Assembly: GCF_017488845.2 (NCBI RefSeq)
Contig: NZ_CP083370.1
Coordinates: 2,666,001 to 2,730,000 of the forward strand
From: Ensifer canadensis
GTDB lineage: Bacteria > Pseudomonadota > Alphaproteobacteria > Rhizobiales > Rhizobiaceae
Length of the DNA: 64,000 nucleotides
Direction of reading: 5' to 3'
Shown: positions 24,130 through 33,030 of the stretch, one piece after another
How positions within the stretch are numbered: position 1 is the stretch's first letter
Layout: every line of letters starts with the position of its first letter
The notes under the pieces: generated by a model
Database searches by the model: none
Told to the model about the DNA's origin: nothing
What the model saw: the letters and a program-made list of their open reading frames with translations, nothing else
Translations under genes and position numbers: made by a program

Positions 24130-24618
24130 ATGATCGAGGCACACCTCACGGCGCGGATAAGCGACCTGGCTGATTTGGAAGCCTCCGTGCGCGGTTCGAA
24201 ATACGTGATCGGCGAGAACTCGGTCATCGACAGTTTCGTGAAGTTCAAGCCGGCCGGCGGCAGTGGCGACATCGTGATCGGCCGCAACTGCACGATCAAC
24301 AGTGGATGCGTTTTCTACAGCGGTCACGGCATCACCATCGGCGACAATGTCTTGATCGCCGCGAATTGTACGCTTGCACCCGTCAATCACGAATTCCGCG
24401 ACAAGAGCCGCCCGATACGTGAGCAGGGCTTCCAGGAAAGCAGAGGCGGTATCGTCATCGAGGACGATGTCTGGCTTGGGGCCAATTGTGTGCTTCTCGA
24501 TGGAACTATCCTGCGCAAGGGCTGCGTGATCGCGGCAGGCAGCATCGTGCGCGGCACGGTCGAGGCCTATTCGATCACCGGCGGGAATCCATTGAGAACC
24601 CTGGGATATCGATCTTGA
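24130..24618 (+). CDS. Hexapeptide-repeat (LbH) O-acyltransferase
   Basis: A 162-residue left-handed beta-helix transferase. Repeats include I-V-I-G-R-N-C, I-T-I-G-D-N-V, I-V-I-E-D-D-V-W-L-G-A-N and G-C-V-I-A-A-G-S-I-V; the catalytic His is in P-V-N-H-E-F-R. It resembles sugar O-acetyltransferases of the WbbJ/NodL type. It diverges from the epimerase gene and its stop overlaps the TTG start of the next gene (TTGA), so it belongs to the sugar island, presumably acetylating a hexose. Confidence 0.83.
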   Translation: MIEAHLTARISDLADLEASVRGSKYVIGENSVIDSFVKFKPAGGSGDIVIGRNCTINSGCVFYSGHGITIGDNVLIAANCTLAPVNHEFRDKSRPIREQGFQESRGGIVIEDDVWLGANCVLLDGTILRKGCVIAAGSIVRGTVEAYSITGGNPLRTLGYRS

Positions 24619-25415
24619 GATTTACCCTGCTCGGCGCCCGCGGCTTTGTCGGGCGCCACCTGTTGACCTATCTGACGTCACTCGGCCACGAAGTGATCGC
24701 CCCTGCACGCGACGCCCGCCTGACCGAGGCCTGCCATGGCACGCATGTGATCTACGCCATAGGGCTTACGGCCGACTTTCGGCAGAGACCTTTCGATACG
24801 ATCGAGGCGCATGTCAGCTTGGCCGCCGAACTGCTGCGAGACTGCGACTTCACGTCGTTTCTCTATTTGTCGTCGACGCGGGTCTATGCCGGCAGCACGA
24901 ACACGGACGAATTGGCAGCTTTGACCGTTCGCCCCGGCAACCCATCGGATCTGTACAATCTCTCCAAGCTTTCAGGTGAGGCAATCTGCAATGCGTCCGG
25001 CAGGCCGAATGTGCGCATCGCCCGCCTGTCCAACGTCGTCGGGCCGGCATCGGCCACATCGGAGAGTTTCATCGGCGATCTCTGTCGGGAAGCAGCGGCC
25101 GGTCACATCACGCTGCGGAGCAGTATGGCGTCGGCCAAGGACTATATCTGGATCGACGACGCGGTTAAACTCTTGACGCAAATTGCCGAAAATGGACAGG
25201 AAACGATCTACAACGTGGCGAGCGGTCAACAGACCAGCAATGCTGACTGGGTGACTGGGCTCGCTCGCCACACGGGCTGCCGGGTTGACGTCGCCGACCA
25301 TGCTCCGACAATCACATTCCCACCGATAGACATCGACCGCATACGGGCCGAGTTCGCGTTTAAACCAGAGCGCGTTATCGACAGAATTGCGGACATACTC
25401 TCGTTTGCCCCTTAA
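24615..25415 (+). CDS. NAD-dependent epimerase/dehydratase (SDR) family reductase
   Basis: A 266-residue extended SDR. The TTG at 24615 overlaps the previous stop (TTGA) and the sequence from there is the normal start of the fold (R-F-T-L-L-G-A-R-G-F-V-G-R-H). It has S-S-T-R-V-Y and the catalytic L-Y-N-L-S-K. This length fits NDP-4-keto-6-deoxyhexose 4-ketoreductases (RmlD/EryBIV type). In the island it is the obvious candidate for the final 4-keto reduction. Substrate assignment is inference. Confidence 0.8.
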   Translation: MRFTLLGARGFVGRHLLTYLTSLGHEVIAPARDARLTEACHGTHVIYAIGLTADFRQRPFDTIEAHVSLAAELLRDCDFTSFLYLSSTRVYAGSTNTDELAALTVRPGNPSDLYNLSKLSGEAICNASGRPNVRIARLSNVVGPASATSESFIGDLCREAAAGHITLRSSMASAKDYIWIDDAVKLLTQIAENGQETIYNVASGQQTSNADWVTGLARHTGCRVDVADHAPTITFPPIDIDRIRAEFAFKPERVIDRIADILSFAP

Positions 25416-25456
25416 AACACGCTGGCGATCCTCAGCATCGACCGAAAGGACTTCGG

Positions 25457-26233
25457 ATGGACCCGATCAAGCAATTCTCCGCAGAGCGCATGGCTGCCAT
25501 TGCCGGCTACGGCACCGACGAGGCGTTCACCGCGCTGTCGTCGCAATGGCGGCAGATGTCCATGGACAAACGCTACGTCTACAATTTCGACTGGATGGGG
25601 CGCCCGATCATCCAGTATCCGCAGGACATCCAGGCGATGCAGGAACTGGTCTGGGCGACAAAGCCGGACCTGATCATCGAGACCGGTATCGCGCATGGCG
25701 GCTCGATCGTTCTGAGCGCCTCGCTGCTGGCGATGCTGGATATGTGCGATGCGATCGAAAAAGGCGTCACGATCGATCCGAAGGTCTCGAACCGCAAGGT
25801 GATCGGCATCGATATCGACATCCGCAAGCACAATCGCAAGGCCATTGAAGAGCATCCAATGGCGTCGAGAATCCAGCTGATCGAAGGTTCCTCGATCGCC
25901 AAGGACGTCGTTGACCAGGTTCAACAGGCGGCGCAGGGATACGAACGGGTAATGGTGTGCCTCGACTCCATGCACACGCACGATCACGTGCTCGCCGAAC
26001 TGGAAGCCTATGCCCCCCTCGTCACCTCGGGATGCTACTGCGTGGTGTTCGATACATTCGTCGAGGACCTCCCACGGGACTTCTTCAATGACCGTCCGTG
26101 GAACGTCGGCGACAACCCCAAGACGGCCGTGCGCGCCTATCTGGCGGACCATCCCGAATTCAGCGTCAATGGCGAAATTGACGGCAAGCTTCTGGTGACC
26201 GTGGCTCCGGAGGGCTTTCTTCTCAGGGCCTAG
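25457..26233 (+). CDS. CmcI-type SAM-dependent methyltransferase
   Basis: A 258-residue protein of the cephalosporin hydroxylase/rhamnosyl O-methyltransferase family (CmcI). It has P-D-L-I-I-E-T-G-I-A-H-G-G-S (SAM motif I region), V-I-G-I-D-I-D-I-R, L-I-E-G-S-S, and an acidic metal site around V-M-V-C-L-D-S-M-H-T-H-D-H-V. Several rhizobial members O-methylate sugars of lipopolysaccharide or glycolipids. It lies inside the sugar island, supporting methylation of a deoxyhexose. Confidence 0.82.
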   Translation: MDPIKQFSAERMAAIAGYGTDEAFTALSSQWRQMSMDKRYVYNFDWMGRPIIQYPQDIQAMQELVWATKPDLIIETGIAHGGSIVLSASLLAMLDMCDAIEKGVTIDPKVSNRKVIGIDIDIRKHNRKAIEEHPMASRIQLIEGSSIAKDVVDQVQQAAQGYERVMVCLDSMHTHDHVLAELEAYAPLVTSGCYCVVFDTFVEDLPRDFFNDRPWNVGDNPKTAVRAYLADHPEFSVNGEIDGKLLVTVAPEGFLLRA

Positions 26234-26447
26234 CAGCCCGTTGGAGAACCCACTCGTCAGCGTATCGATCGAAAGTGTGCGTCAAAAAAAGCGATTTCTC
26301 GCTGCCAATAAACCGAAATTGCGTAAGCGATTGCAGATGTAGATCGGGCAAGCGGCTGCTGATATAGAGGGGCCGTCCGCGGCAGATAGCGCTATTGGAG
26401 CAATCCTTCACGGTATTATATCGTAAACTGCGTCAAGGGGCAGTCGT

Positions 26448-27215
26448 ATGAAAGTTGTCATTCTTGCGGGTGGCTACGGGACCCGCATCTCGGAAGAGAG
26501 CCATCTGCGCCCGAAGCCGATGATCGAGATCGGCGGGCGGCCGATCCTCTGGCACATCATGAAGATCTATAGCCACTATGGCTTCTCGGACTTCGTCATC
26601 TGCCTCGGTTACCGTGGCTATATGATCAAGGAGTACTTCTCCAACTACATCCTCCACTCATCCGACGTGACCTATGACATGGCGACGGGTGAAACGCTGT
26701 TTCACTCCAACAAGGCTGAACCTTGGCGCGTGACACTGGTAGATACGGGCACGGAATCGATGACCGGTGGACGGCTGAAGCGCGTGGCGGACCACTTGGG
26801 TGATACGTTCTGCCTGACCTATGGGGACGGCGTTGCCGATGTCGATATCAAGGCGCTGACCGACTTTCATCTTCGCCACGGCAGAGAAGCAACGGTTACC
26901 AGCGTCATGCCGCCGGGGCGTTACGGTGCGCTGGCGACCCATGACGGCGAGGTGCGAAGCTTCACGGAAAAGCCGGCCGGCGACAACGGCCGCATCAATG
27001 GCGGCTTCTTCGTGCTGAACCGAAGCGTTCTCGATCGCATCGAGGGCGACAGCACGTCCTTCGAGGGCAAGCCACTGGAGGGCCTTGCCAGAGACCGGCA
27101 ACTGATGGCCTTCCCCCACGATGGCTTCTGGCGACCGATGGATACCCTGCGCGACAAGACCCAACTCGAAGAGCTCTGGCAGCAGGGCTCGGCGCCGTGG
27201 AAAATCTGGGCATGA
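26448..27215 (+). CDS. rfbF: Glucose-1-phosphate cytidylyltransferase
   Basis: A 255-residue nucleotidyltransferase starting MKVVILAGGYGTRISEESHL, which includes the nucleotide-binding G-G-Y-G-T-R and the Lys in R-P-K-P-M-I-E-I-G. It also has C-L-T-Y-G-D-G-V-A-D-V (metal-binding Asp pair) and the family's F-W-R-P-M-D-T near the end. It converts CTP and glucose-1-phosphate to CDP-glucose, the first step of CDP-6-deoxy sugar synthesis. It overlaps rfbG by ATGA. A 214-base spacer with AT-rich patches precedes it and probably holds a promoter. Confidence 0.94.
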   Translation: MKVVILAGGYGTRISEESHLRPKPMIEIGGRPILWHIMKIYSHYGFSDFVICLGYRGYMIKEYFSNYILHSSDVTYDMATGETLFHSNKAEPWRVTLVDTGTESMTGGRLKRVADHLGDTFCLTYGDGVADVDIKALTDFHLRHGREATVTSVMPPGRYGALATHDGEVRSFTEKPAGDNGRINGGFFVLNRSVLDRIEGDSTSFEGKPLEGLARDRQLMAFPHDGFWRPMDTLRDKTQLEELWQQGSAPWKIWA

Positions 27216-28276
27216 GCCGCCTGGCAAACCGGAACTTCTGGGCGGGCAAGCGCATCTTTCTAACCGGGCATACCGGGTTCAAGGGAAGCTGGGCGCAGCT
27301 GTGGCTCAGGCAAATGGGTGCCGACGTCACCGGCTATGCGCTGGCGCCGCTCGCCGAGCCGTCGTTGCACACCCTTTTGCGACAGGCTGACGGCAAGGAG
27401 CATCTCGGCGACATCCGCAACGCCGATGCGCTCGCGGCCGCGGTGCAAAAGAGCAATCCCGAGATCATCCTGCACATGGCGGCACAGCCGCTGGTGCGAG
27501 AAAGCTACAGAACCCCTGCCGAAACATTCGATGTCAATGTCATGGGCACCGTGCGCCTGCTCGAGGCAGCACGCATTGCTCCGGCATTGAAGGCAATCGT
27601 CGTGGTCACGACCGACAAGGTCTACCGCAACGACGAAAGCGGAAGGCACTTTCCCGAAGATGCGACGCTCGGCGGGCACGATCCCTATTCCGGCTCCAAG
27701 GCCGCCTGTGAACTGGTCGTCTCGACCTGGCGTGATGCCTTCCTGCGTGAGCGCGGCATCCGGGTAGCGACAGCACGCGGCGGCAACGTGCTCGGTGGCG
27801 GCGATTTTTCGACCGACCGACTGGTGCCCGACATTGTCCGCGCTGCTCTGTCCGGCAAGGCGCTCGATATTCGCAGCCCCATGGCGACGAGGCCGTGGCA
27901 GCATGTGCTTGACTGCCTCAACGGCTATTTCGTCTATGCCGAAGCGCTCTATGCCGGCGAGACTGCCGTTGATGCCCTGAACTTCGGCCCCTCGCCTGCC
28001 GAGCGTCAGATCCCCGTCCGTGACGTCGCCTCAGCGGTCCAGGCCGCGATGGGCCTGCCGCCGCAATGGCGCGATGTTTCCTCGACCGACCAGCCGCGGG
28101 AAATGCAGACGCTCGGGCTCGATCCGGCGCTTGCCGCCATGACTCTCTCTTGGGCCTCCCGACTTTCGCAAGACGAAGCGATCGCGTGGACGGCAAACTG
28201 GTACGACGGTTGGCGCAAGGGCGGCGACGCTCGCGCTCTGACGCTCGACCAGATCGACGCATTCATGAAAGGCTGA
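27212..28276 (+). CDS. rfbG: CDP-glucose 4,6-dehydratase
   Basis: A 354-residue extended SDR. The ATG at 27212 overlaps the rfbF stop (ATGA); the earlier in-frame codon is not needed. Motifs: T-G-H-T-G-F-K-G-S-W (NAD loop), H-M-A-A-Q-P-L-V-R, T-T-D-K-V-Y, and catalytic Y-S-G-S-K with G-G-N-V-L-G-G-G-D. It makes CDP-4-keto-6-deoxyglucose. No rfbH (3-dehydrase) follows, which separates this route from 3,6-dideoxyhexose pathways. Confidence 0.94.
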   Translation: MSRLANRNFWAGKRIFLTGHTGFKGSWAQLWLRQMGADVTGYALAPLAEPSLHTLLRQADGKEHLGDIRNADALAAAVQKSNPEIILHMAAQPLVRESYRTPAETFDVNVMGTVRLLEAARIAPALKAIVVVTTDKVYRNDESGRHFPEDATLGGHDPYSGSKAACELVVSTWRDAFLRERGIRVATARGGNVLGGGDFSTDRLVPDIVRAALSGKALDIRSPMATRPWQHVLDCLNGYFVYAEALYAGETAVDALNFGPSPAERQIPVRDVASAVQAAMGLPPQWRDVSSTDQPREMQTLGLDPALAAMTLSWASRLSQDEAIAWTANWYDGWRKGGDARALTLDQIDAFMKG

Positions 28277-28283
28277 CGACCCA

Positions 28284-29516
28284 ATGTCCCACAACTGCCG
28301 CTTCTGCTCGACCCCGCTTAAGACCGTCGTCGCCGATCTGGGATCGACCCCCTGGTCCAACTCCTTCCTGGAGCCGACCGAGGAAGCGATCGCGCGTGAA
28401 CGCGCCTTCCCGCTAAAGGCAATGGTCTGTTCCGAGTGCCTGCTCGTTCAGACGACGGAAACCGTGCCGGCCGATGAAATCTTCACCGATGGCTATGCCT
28501 ATCTCTCCTCCTTTTCGAGCAGCTGGCTCGATCACGCCCGTCGCTACGCCGATGCCATGACCGAGCGCTTCCAGCTCGATGGAGCCTCGCAGGTGGTGGA
28601 GATCGCGTCCAATGACGGCTACCTGCTGCAATATTTCGTCGCCAAGGATATTCCGGTTCTGGGCATCGAGCCCGCAGCCAACGCGGCCAAGATCGCCGAG
28701 ACCCGCAACGTTCCGACCGAGGTCGCCTTTTTCGGCCGGAAGACGGCAACGGACCTGGTTGCCCGCGGCATCCGTGCGGACCTGACTGCCGCCAACAATG
28801 TGCTGGCGCACGTGCCCGACATCGCCGATTTCGTCGCCGGCTTTGCAATTCTGCTGAAGCCGGATGGCGTCGCAACATTCGAGTTTCCGCATCTGCTGCG
28901 CCTGATGGAAGGCGTCCAGTTCGACACGATCTATCACGAACACTATTCCTATCTCTCACTGGCGGCGGTTGAACGCATTTTTGCAGCATCCGGCCTGAAG
29001 GTCTTCGATGTGGAAGAGTTGCCGACCCACGGCGGCTCGCTACGGGTTTTCGCCCAGACCGAAACCGGCACGCGCCCGGCGACGGAGCGCCTGGCATCGA
29101 TACGTGCGAGCGAAGAGGCCGCTGGCCTCACGCAGATGGAGACCTACGCGAAATTCGATACGCGCATCGCCGCTGTCTGCCAGGGATTCCGTGACTTCCT
29201 CGCTCTCGCCAAATCCGAGGGCAAGACGGTCGCTGCCTATGGTGCAGCCGCGAAGGGCAATACCTTCCTCAATGTCTGCGGCGTGAAGCCCGGCGAGATC
29301 GCCTTTGCGGTCGATCGCAACGACCTCAAGCAGGGCAAGCTTTTGCCCGGCACCCACATCCCGGTGCATGCGCCGAGCCACCTGGAGGTGGCCAAGCCGG
29401 ACTATCTCGTTATCCTTCCCTGGAACCTGACCGACGAGATCGTCGCTGACAATGCCACCATCCGCGCCTGGGGCGGTCGTTTCGTCGTCGCCATACCATT
29501 CGTCCGCTTGATTTAG
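28284..29516 (+). CDS. Sugar C-methyltransferase (NovU/TylCIII-like)
   Basis: A 410-residue methyltransferase. An N-terminal zinc site has C-R-F-C (about 5-8) and C-S-E-C (about 50-53); the SAM motif is V-V-E-I-A-S-N-D-G-Y-L-L-Q-Y; a C-terminal domain (K-G-N-T-F-L-N and V-D-R-N-D-L-K-Q-G-K) is the usual Methyltransf_14. Known members methylate C3 of NDP-4-keto-6-deoxy sugars. It follows rfbG by 7 bases, so it most likely acts on CDP-4-keto-6-deoxyglucose or an epimer. The regiochemistry is by family analogy. Confidence 0.88.
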   Translation: MSHNCRFCSTPLKTVVADLGSTPWSNSFLEPTEEAIARERAFPLKAMVCSECLLVQTTETVPADEIFTDGYAYLSSFSSSWLDHARRYADAMTERFQLDGASQVVEIASNDGYLLQYFVAKDIPVLGIEPAANAAKIAETRNVPTEVAFFGRKTATDLVARGIRADLTAANNVLAHVPDIADFVAGFAILLKPDGVATFEFPHLLRLMEGVQFDTIYHEHYSYLSLAAVERIFAASGLKVFDVEELPTHGGSLRVFAQTETGTRPATERLASIRASEEAAGLTQMETYAKFDTRIAAVCQGFRDFLALAKSEGKTVAAYGAAAKGNTFLNVCGVKPGEIAFAVDRNDLKQGKLLPGTHIPVHAPSHLEVAKPDYLVILPWNLTDEIVADNATIRAWGGRFVVAIPFVRLI

Positions 29517-29576
29517 GCCAACTCTTCATCAAAATCCGCGATAACGGCGAAGGAAACGGCATCGGGCAGGAGCACA

Positions 29577-30314
29577 ATGTCCAGGATCGATCTTTGCATT
29601 GTCGCAACCAGGCGACCGGAGTTGCTTTCAGCAACGCTGAACAGCTTCCGTGAAAAGGTCCTATGCCGTTTTGATGTGGGGATCGCCCATCTCAATCTCG
29701 ATCCCGTCTTCGGCTCGCCGGAGGATCATGCCGCCTGCGTCGACATCGTTCGCGGCCATTTCCCCGACGCGACGATCTCCGAACCGCAGCATCCGGGTTT
29801 TTGCGCCGCAGTCGCAAGAGTATGGGCCGCGACCACGTCGGACTATGTCTTCCATCTGGAAGACGACTGGGTCGCGCTGCGCGACGTGGGCGAGGATCTG
29901 CTGGCCCCCTTTGCCGATCCGTCGATCATGCAGGTGTCGTTTCACACCGCCGATCAGAACTGGGATATCCGCCGAAAAGGGCACTTCCATCAGCGAAACG
30001 AGTATGGCCGCCTGCTTGGGATCAAGATCCCGCTCTTCCGCACCTTCCCGAAATTCACGACCTCCCCATCTATCCTGCGCGGGACGTTCGCGCGCCGCTG
30101 CGCCGAGATGATGGACTTGTCGCGCGACCCGGAGAAGCAGTTCTATTCCGGCGTCAACCCGGCATTGGAAGGCTACGTCGCAGGCTACCGCAACTACATC
30201 TTCTCGCCGGAAAGAAAGCCGGTCATTCGCGACATGGGACGCGAGTGGCGCGAGCAGCGCAACATCCGCAAGGTCATTGCCAACGCCACATCGATCTGGG
30301 AGAAGGCAAGCTAA
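29577..30314 (+). CDS. GT-A-like glycosyltransferase
   Basis: A 245-residue protein starting with a family-2-like strand (SRIDLCIVATRRPELL), and containing the acidic metal site Y-V-F-H-L-E-D-D-W-V near residue 100. The C-terminal half has R-G-T-F-A-R-R and Y-R-N-Y-I-F-S-P. The size is small for GT2 but usual for GT-A-like O-antigen proteins. It is the last gene of the island and could transfer the branched deoxyhexose to a surface glycan; substrate unproven. Confidence 0.72.
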   Translation: MSRIDLCIVATRRPELLSATLNSFREKVLCRFDVGIAHLNLDPVFGSPEDHAACVDIVRGHFPDATISEPQHPGFCAAVARVWAATTSDYVFHLEDDWVALRDVGEDLLAPFADPSIMQVSFHTADQNWDIRRKGHFHQRNEYGRLLGIKIPLFRTFPKFTTSPSILRGTFARRCAEMMDLSRDPEKQFYSGVNPALEGYVAGYRNYIFSPERKPVIRDMGREWREQRNIRKVIANATSIWEKAS

Positions 30315-30466
30315 CGCCTTATTTTTCTTCCAAAATCGGAATCGGTTGCGGGAGAAATCAATGCCACGTGCTTAAAGGCGCCATGGCGTCCATATGTGAC
30401 GCGCGCTCCTCGTCGCGCGCTGCGCGCCTCAACGAGAGGCCCAACTATTCCAGGGTCCTTGGACCA

Positions 30467-30492
30467 CAGTCGGGCCCTGTCAGGCCCAACTG
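30467..30492. terminator. Bidirectional terminator-like hairpin
   Basis: Arms CAGTCGGGCC and GGCCCAACTG (one mismatch) around a 6-base loop, placed between the convergent glycosyltransferase and ABC ATPase genes. A shorter palindrome GGTCC-TT-GGACC directly precedes it (30455-30466). Confidence 0.6.
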
Positions 30493-30506
30493 TGCAACCC
30501 TTGAAG

Positions 30507-31271
30507 TCAGGCAGCGGCACCCTTGCGCTGGAAGCCCTTGCTCGCAACCATCAGGTTGCGCGTGTACTCTTCGCCGATCCGCCCGGCGACAAGATCCGCC
30601 GAGGACAGGCGTTCGACCACCCGTCCGTTCTGCATCACCGCCAGGCGGTCGCACATGTGCGTGACGACGCCGAGGTCATGGCTGACCATGATGAAGGTGA
30701 GCTTTCGGTCGCGTCGAACCTGTTCGAGCAGGTTCAGGACCTCGGCCTGCACGGAGGCGTCGAGCGCCGAAGTCGGCTCATCGAGAAGCAGGATCGAGGG
30801 CTCGAGGATCAGCGCCCGGGCAATGGCAATGCGCTGGCGCTGGCCGCCGGACAGCTGATGCGGGTAGCGGAAGCGGAAGCCCGAGCCGAGGCCGACTTCA
30901 TCGAGCGCCTTCAGAATGCGGCGTTCGCCATCGGCAACGCCGTGAATGGCGAGAGGTTCGAGCAATTGGCGGTCGATCGTCTGGCGCGGATGCAGCGAAC
31001 CATAGGGGTCCTGGAACACCATCTGCACGTCGCGATAAAACGCCTTGTCCCGGCGGTTGCCGATCAGAACCCGGTCATGCACGCGGACCTTGCCTGACGT
31101 CACCGGCGCAAGGCCGGCGACCGCGCGAAGCAAGGTCGACTTGCCCGAACCGGATTCACCGACGAGCCCGAAGGATTCACCGGGCGCGACGTCGATGCTG
31201 ACGTCGTCCAGCGCCTTGAACTCGTCATAGGTGACGACAAGATTTTCGACGGATACGGTGGCGGTCGTCAT
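30507..31271 (-). CDS. Peptide ABC importer, ATPase 2 (DppF/OppF-like)
   Basis: A 254-residue ABC ATPase. Walker A G-E-S-G-S-G-K-S-T, signature L-S-G-G-Q-R-Q-R, Walker B I-L-L-L-D-E-P-T-S-A-L-D and the switch His in M-V-S-H-D-L-G-V-V are intact. The ATG at 31271 overlaps the stop of the other ATPase gene (ATGA). It lacks the extended OppF C-terminus, so it is shorter than typical. It powers import of a peptide together with the upstream ATPase, two permeases and a binding protein. Confidence 0.9.
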   Translation of the reverse strand: MTTATVSVENLVVTYDEFKALDDVSIDVAPGESFGLVGESGSGKSTLLRAVAGLAPVTSGKVRVHDRVLIGNRRDKAFYRDVQMVFQDPYGSLHPRQTIDRQLLEPLAIHGVADGERRILKALDEVGLGSGFRFRYPHQLSGGQRQRIAIARALILEPSILLLDEPTSALDASVQAEVLNLLEQVRRDRKLTFIMVSHDLGVVTHMCDRLAVMQNGRVVERLSSADLVAGRIGEEYTRNLMVASKGFQRKGAAA

Positions 31272-32101
31272 AGGGCCCACTCCGGTTTGCGATCAAGAAC
31301 CGGCAGGGGATGGCGATCGGAACCGATGGCCGGCATGCAGTTCAACAGGCCCTGGGTATAGGGATGTTTGGCGTTTGCGAGGTCGGAAGCGGCCAGTTCC
31401 TCGACGATCTTTCCGGCATACATGACGATGACGCGGTCGCAGAACGACGACACCAGCCGCAGGTCGTGCGAAACAAAGATCAGGCCCATGCCGCGATCGG
31501 CGACCAGCTTGTCGAGGATCGACAACACTTCGAGCTGGACCGTCACGTCGAGCGCCGAAGTCGGTTCGTCGGCGATCAGAAGTTCCGGGCCAGCCACCAG
31601 CATCATCGCGATCATCGCGCGCTGCCCCATGCCACCCGAGACTTCGTGCGGGTAGAGATCATAGACGCGCCCGGGATCACGGATCTGCACGGCCTCCAGC
31701 ATGTCAAGCGCCCGCTCACGCGCTTCCGCGCGGCTGACGCTCTCATGGCGTTTGAGGGTCTCGACAATCTGCCGGCCGATGCTCATCACCGGGTTCAGCG
31801 AGTATTTCGGGTCCTGCAGGATCATGGCGATGCGCTTGCCGCGCAAATCCCGACGCACCTTCGGCGCGGCCGAAAGCAGGTCGATGCCTTCGAAGGAAAG
31901 CGTCTTGGCCGTGACCCGCGCATGCGCCGGCGTCAGACCCATGATCGCCCGCCCCGTCTGCGACTTGCCGGAGCCGCTCTCGCCGACAATGCCGAGGCGC
32001 TCGCGGCCGAGCGTGAACGAGACCCCGCGCACGGCCTCAACCACCCCTGTGCGGGTTGGAAACGAGACCTTCAGGTCGTCAACGGTCAGAAGCGGGTTCA
32101 T
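31268..32101 (-). CDS. Peptide ABC importer, ATPase 1 (DppD/OppD-like)
   Basis: A 277-residue ABC ATPase that starts at the ATG overlapping the permease stop (ATGA); a longer frame upstream has no support. Walker A G-E-S-G-S-G-K-S-Q, signature V-S-G-G-M-G-Q-R, Walker B L-L-I-A-D-E-P-T-S-A-L-D and V-S-H-D-L-R-L-V are present. The C-terminus has the zinc- or cluster-site region shortened relative to typical DppD. Partner of the downstream ATPase. Confidence 0.9.
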   Translation of the reverse strand: MNPLLTVDDLKVSFPTRTGVVEAVRGVSFTLGRERLGIVGESGSGKSQTGRAIMGLTPAHARVTAKTLSFEGIDLLSAAPKVRRDLRGKRIAMILQDPKYSLNPVMSIGRQIVETLKRHESVSRAEARERALDMLEAVQIRDPGRVYDLYPHEVSGGMGQRAMIAMMLVAGPELLIADEPTSALDVTVQLEVLSILDKLVADRGMGLIFVSHDLRLVSSFCDRVIVMYAGKIVEELAASDLANAKHPYTQGLLNCMPAIGSDRHPLPVLDRKPEWAL

Positions 32102-33030
32102 TGTCCGCTCTCCCGCGGGTCGAGCGCGTCGCGCAGGCCGTCGCCAAGCAAGTTGAAGCCGAGGCTGACGATCAGGATCGCGACGCCGGGCATGGTGGCA
32201 ACCCACCACTGGTCGAGGATGAAGCGGCGACCGGATGCGATCATCGCGCCCCATTCCGGCAGCGGCGGCTGTGCGCCGAGGCCGAGGAAGCCGAGGCCCG
32301 CGGCCGTCAGGATGATGCCGGCCATGTCGAGTGTGACGCGCACGATCAGCGACGACATGCACATCGGCATCACATGCCGGAAGACGATGCGGGTCGGCGA
32401 CGCGCCCATCAGTTGCACCGCGGCGATGTAGTCGGAATTGCGCACCGTCAGCGTCTCGGCGCGCGCAATGCGGGCATAGGGTGGCCAGGAGGTAATGGCG
32501 ATGGCGATGACGGCATTCTCGATGCCCGGGCCAAGCGCTGCCACGAAAGCGAGAGCCAGAACCAGCTTCGGAAAGGCGAGGAAGATATCGGTGATGCGCA
32601 TCAGCACCGCATCGACCCATCCGCCGGCATAGCCAGCGACCGCGCCGACGATGAGGCCGACGGGTGCGGCGATGATCGCGACCAAAAGCACGACGGCAAG
32701 CGTCAGCCGCGAGCCGTGGATGAGCCGAGAGAGAATGTCTCTTCCGAGATCATCGGTGCCGAGCAGATAACCCTGGGTGCCGGGCGGCAGCAAGCGGGCA
32801 TTGGCGAGGTCGCCGATATAGGGCGAATGCGGTGCCAGCACGTTGGCGAAAGCGGCGACGAACACCAATGCCAGCAGGATCAACAGGCCGAGAACGGCCA
32901 GCTTGTTGGCGGAAAAGCGCTGCCAGGTCATGTAGGCGCGGCCGAGGCGCGCCTGGGTGCGCGATTGCGGCCGGTCGGACAACAGCCATTCGCGGCGTGT
33001 CATCGGGCGTGTTTCAGTGACGGTGCTCAT
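32098..33030 (-). CDS. Peptide ABC importer, permease 2 (DppC-like)
   Basis: A 310-residue permease with about six membrane helices, the first around residues 40-62. An N-terminal soluble helix (R-R-E-W-L-L-S-D-R-P) is typical of DppC. The EAA loop is near A-I-T-S-W-P-P-Y-A-R-I-A-R-A-E. A periplasmic loop has G-T-D-D-L-G-R-D-I-L, which is the usual GTDxxGRD motif. It overlaps the next permease start by ATGA. Confidence 0.9.
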   Translation of the reverse strand: MSTVTETRPMTRREWLLSDRPQSRTQARLGRAYMTWQRFSANKLAVLGLLILLALVFVAAFANVLAPHSPYIGDLANARLLPPGTQGYLLGTDDLGRDILSRLIHGSRLTLAVVLLVAIIAAPVGLIVGAVAGYAGGWVDAVLMRITDIFLAFPKLVLALAFVAALGPGIENAVIAIAITSWPPYARIARAETLTVRNSDYIAAVQLMGASPTRIVFRHVMPMCMSSLIVRVTLDMAGIILTAAGLGFLGLGAQPPLPEWGAMIASGRRFILDQWWVATMPGVAILIVSLGFNLLGDGLRDALDPRESGQ

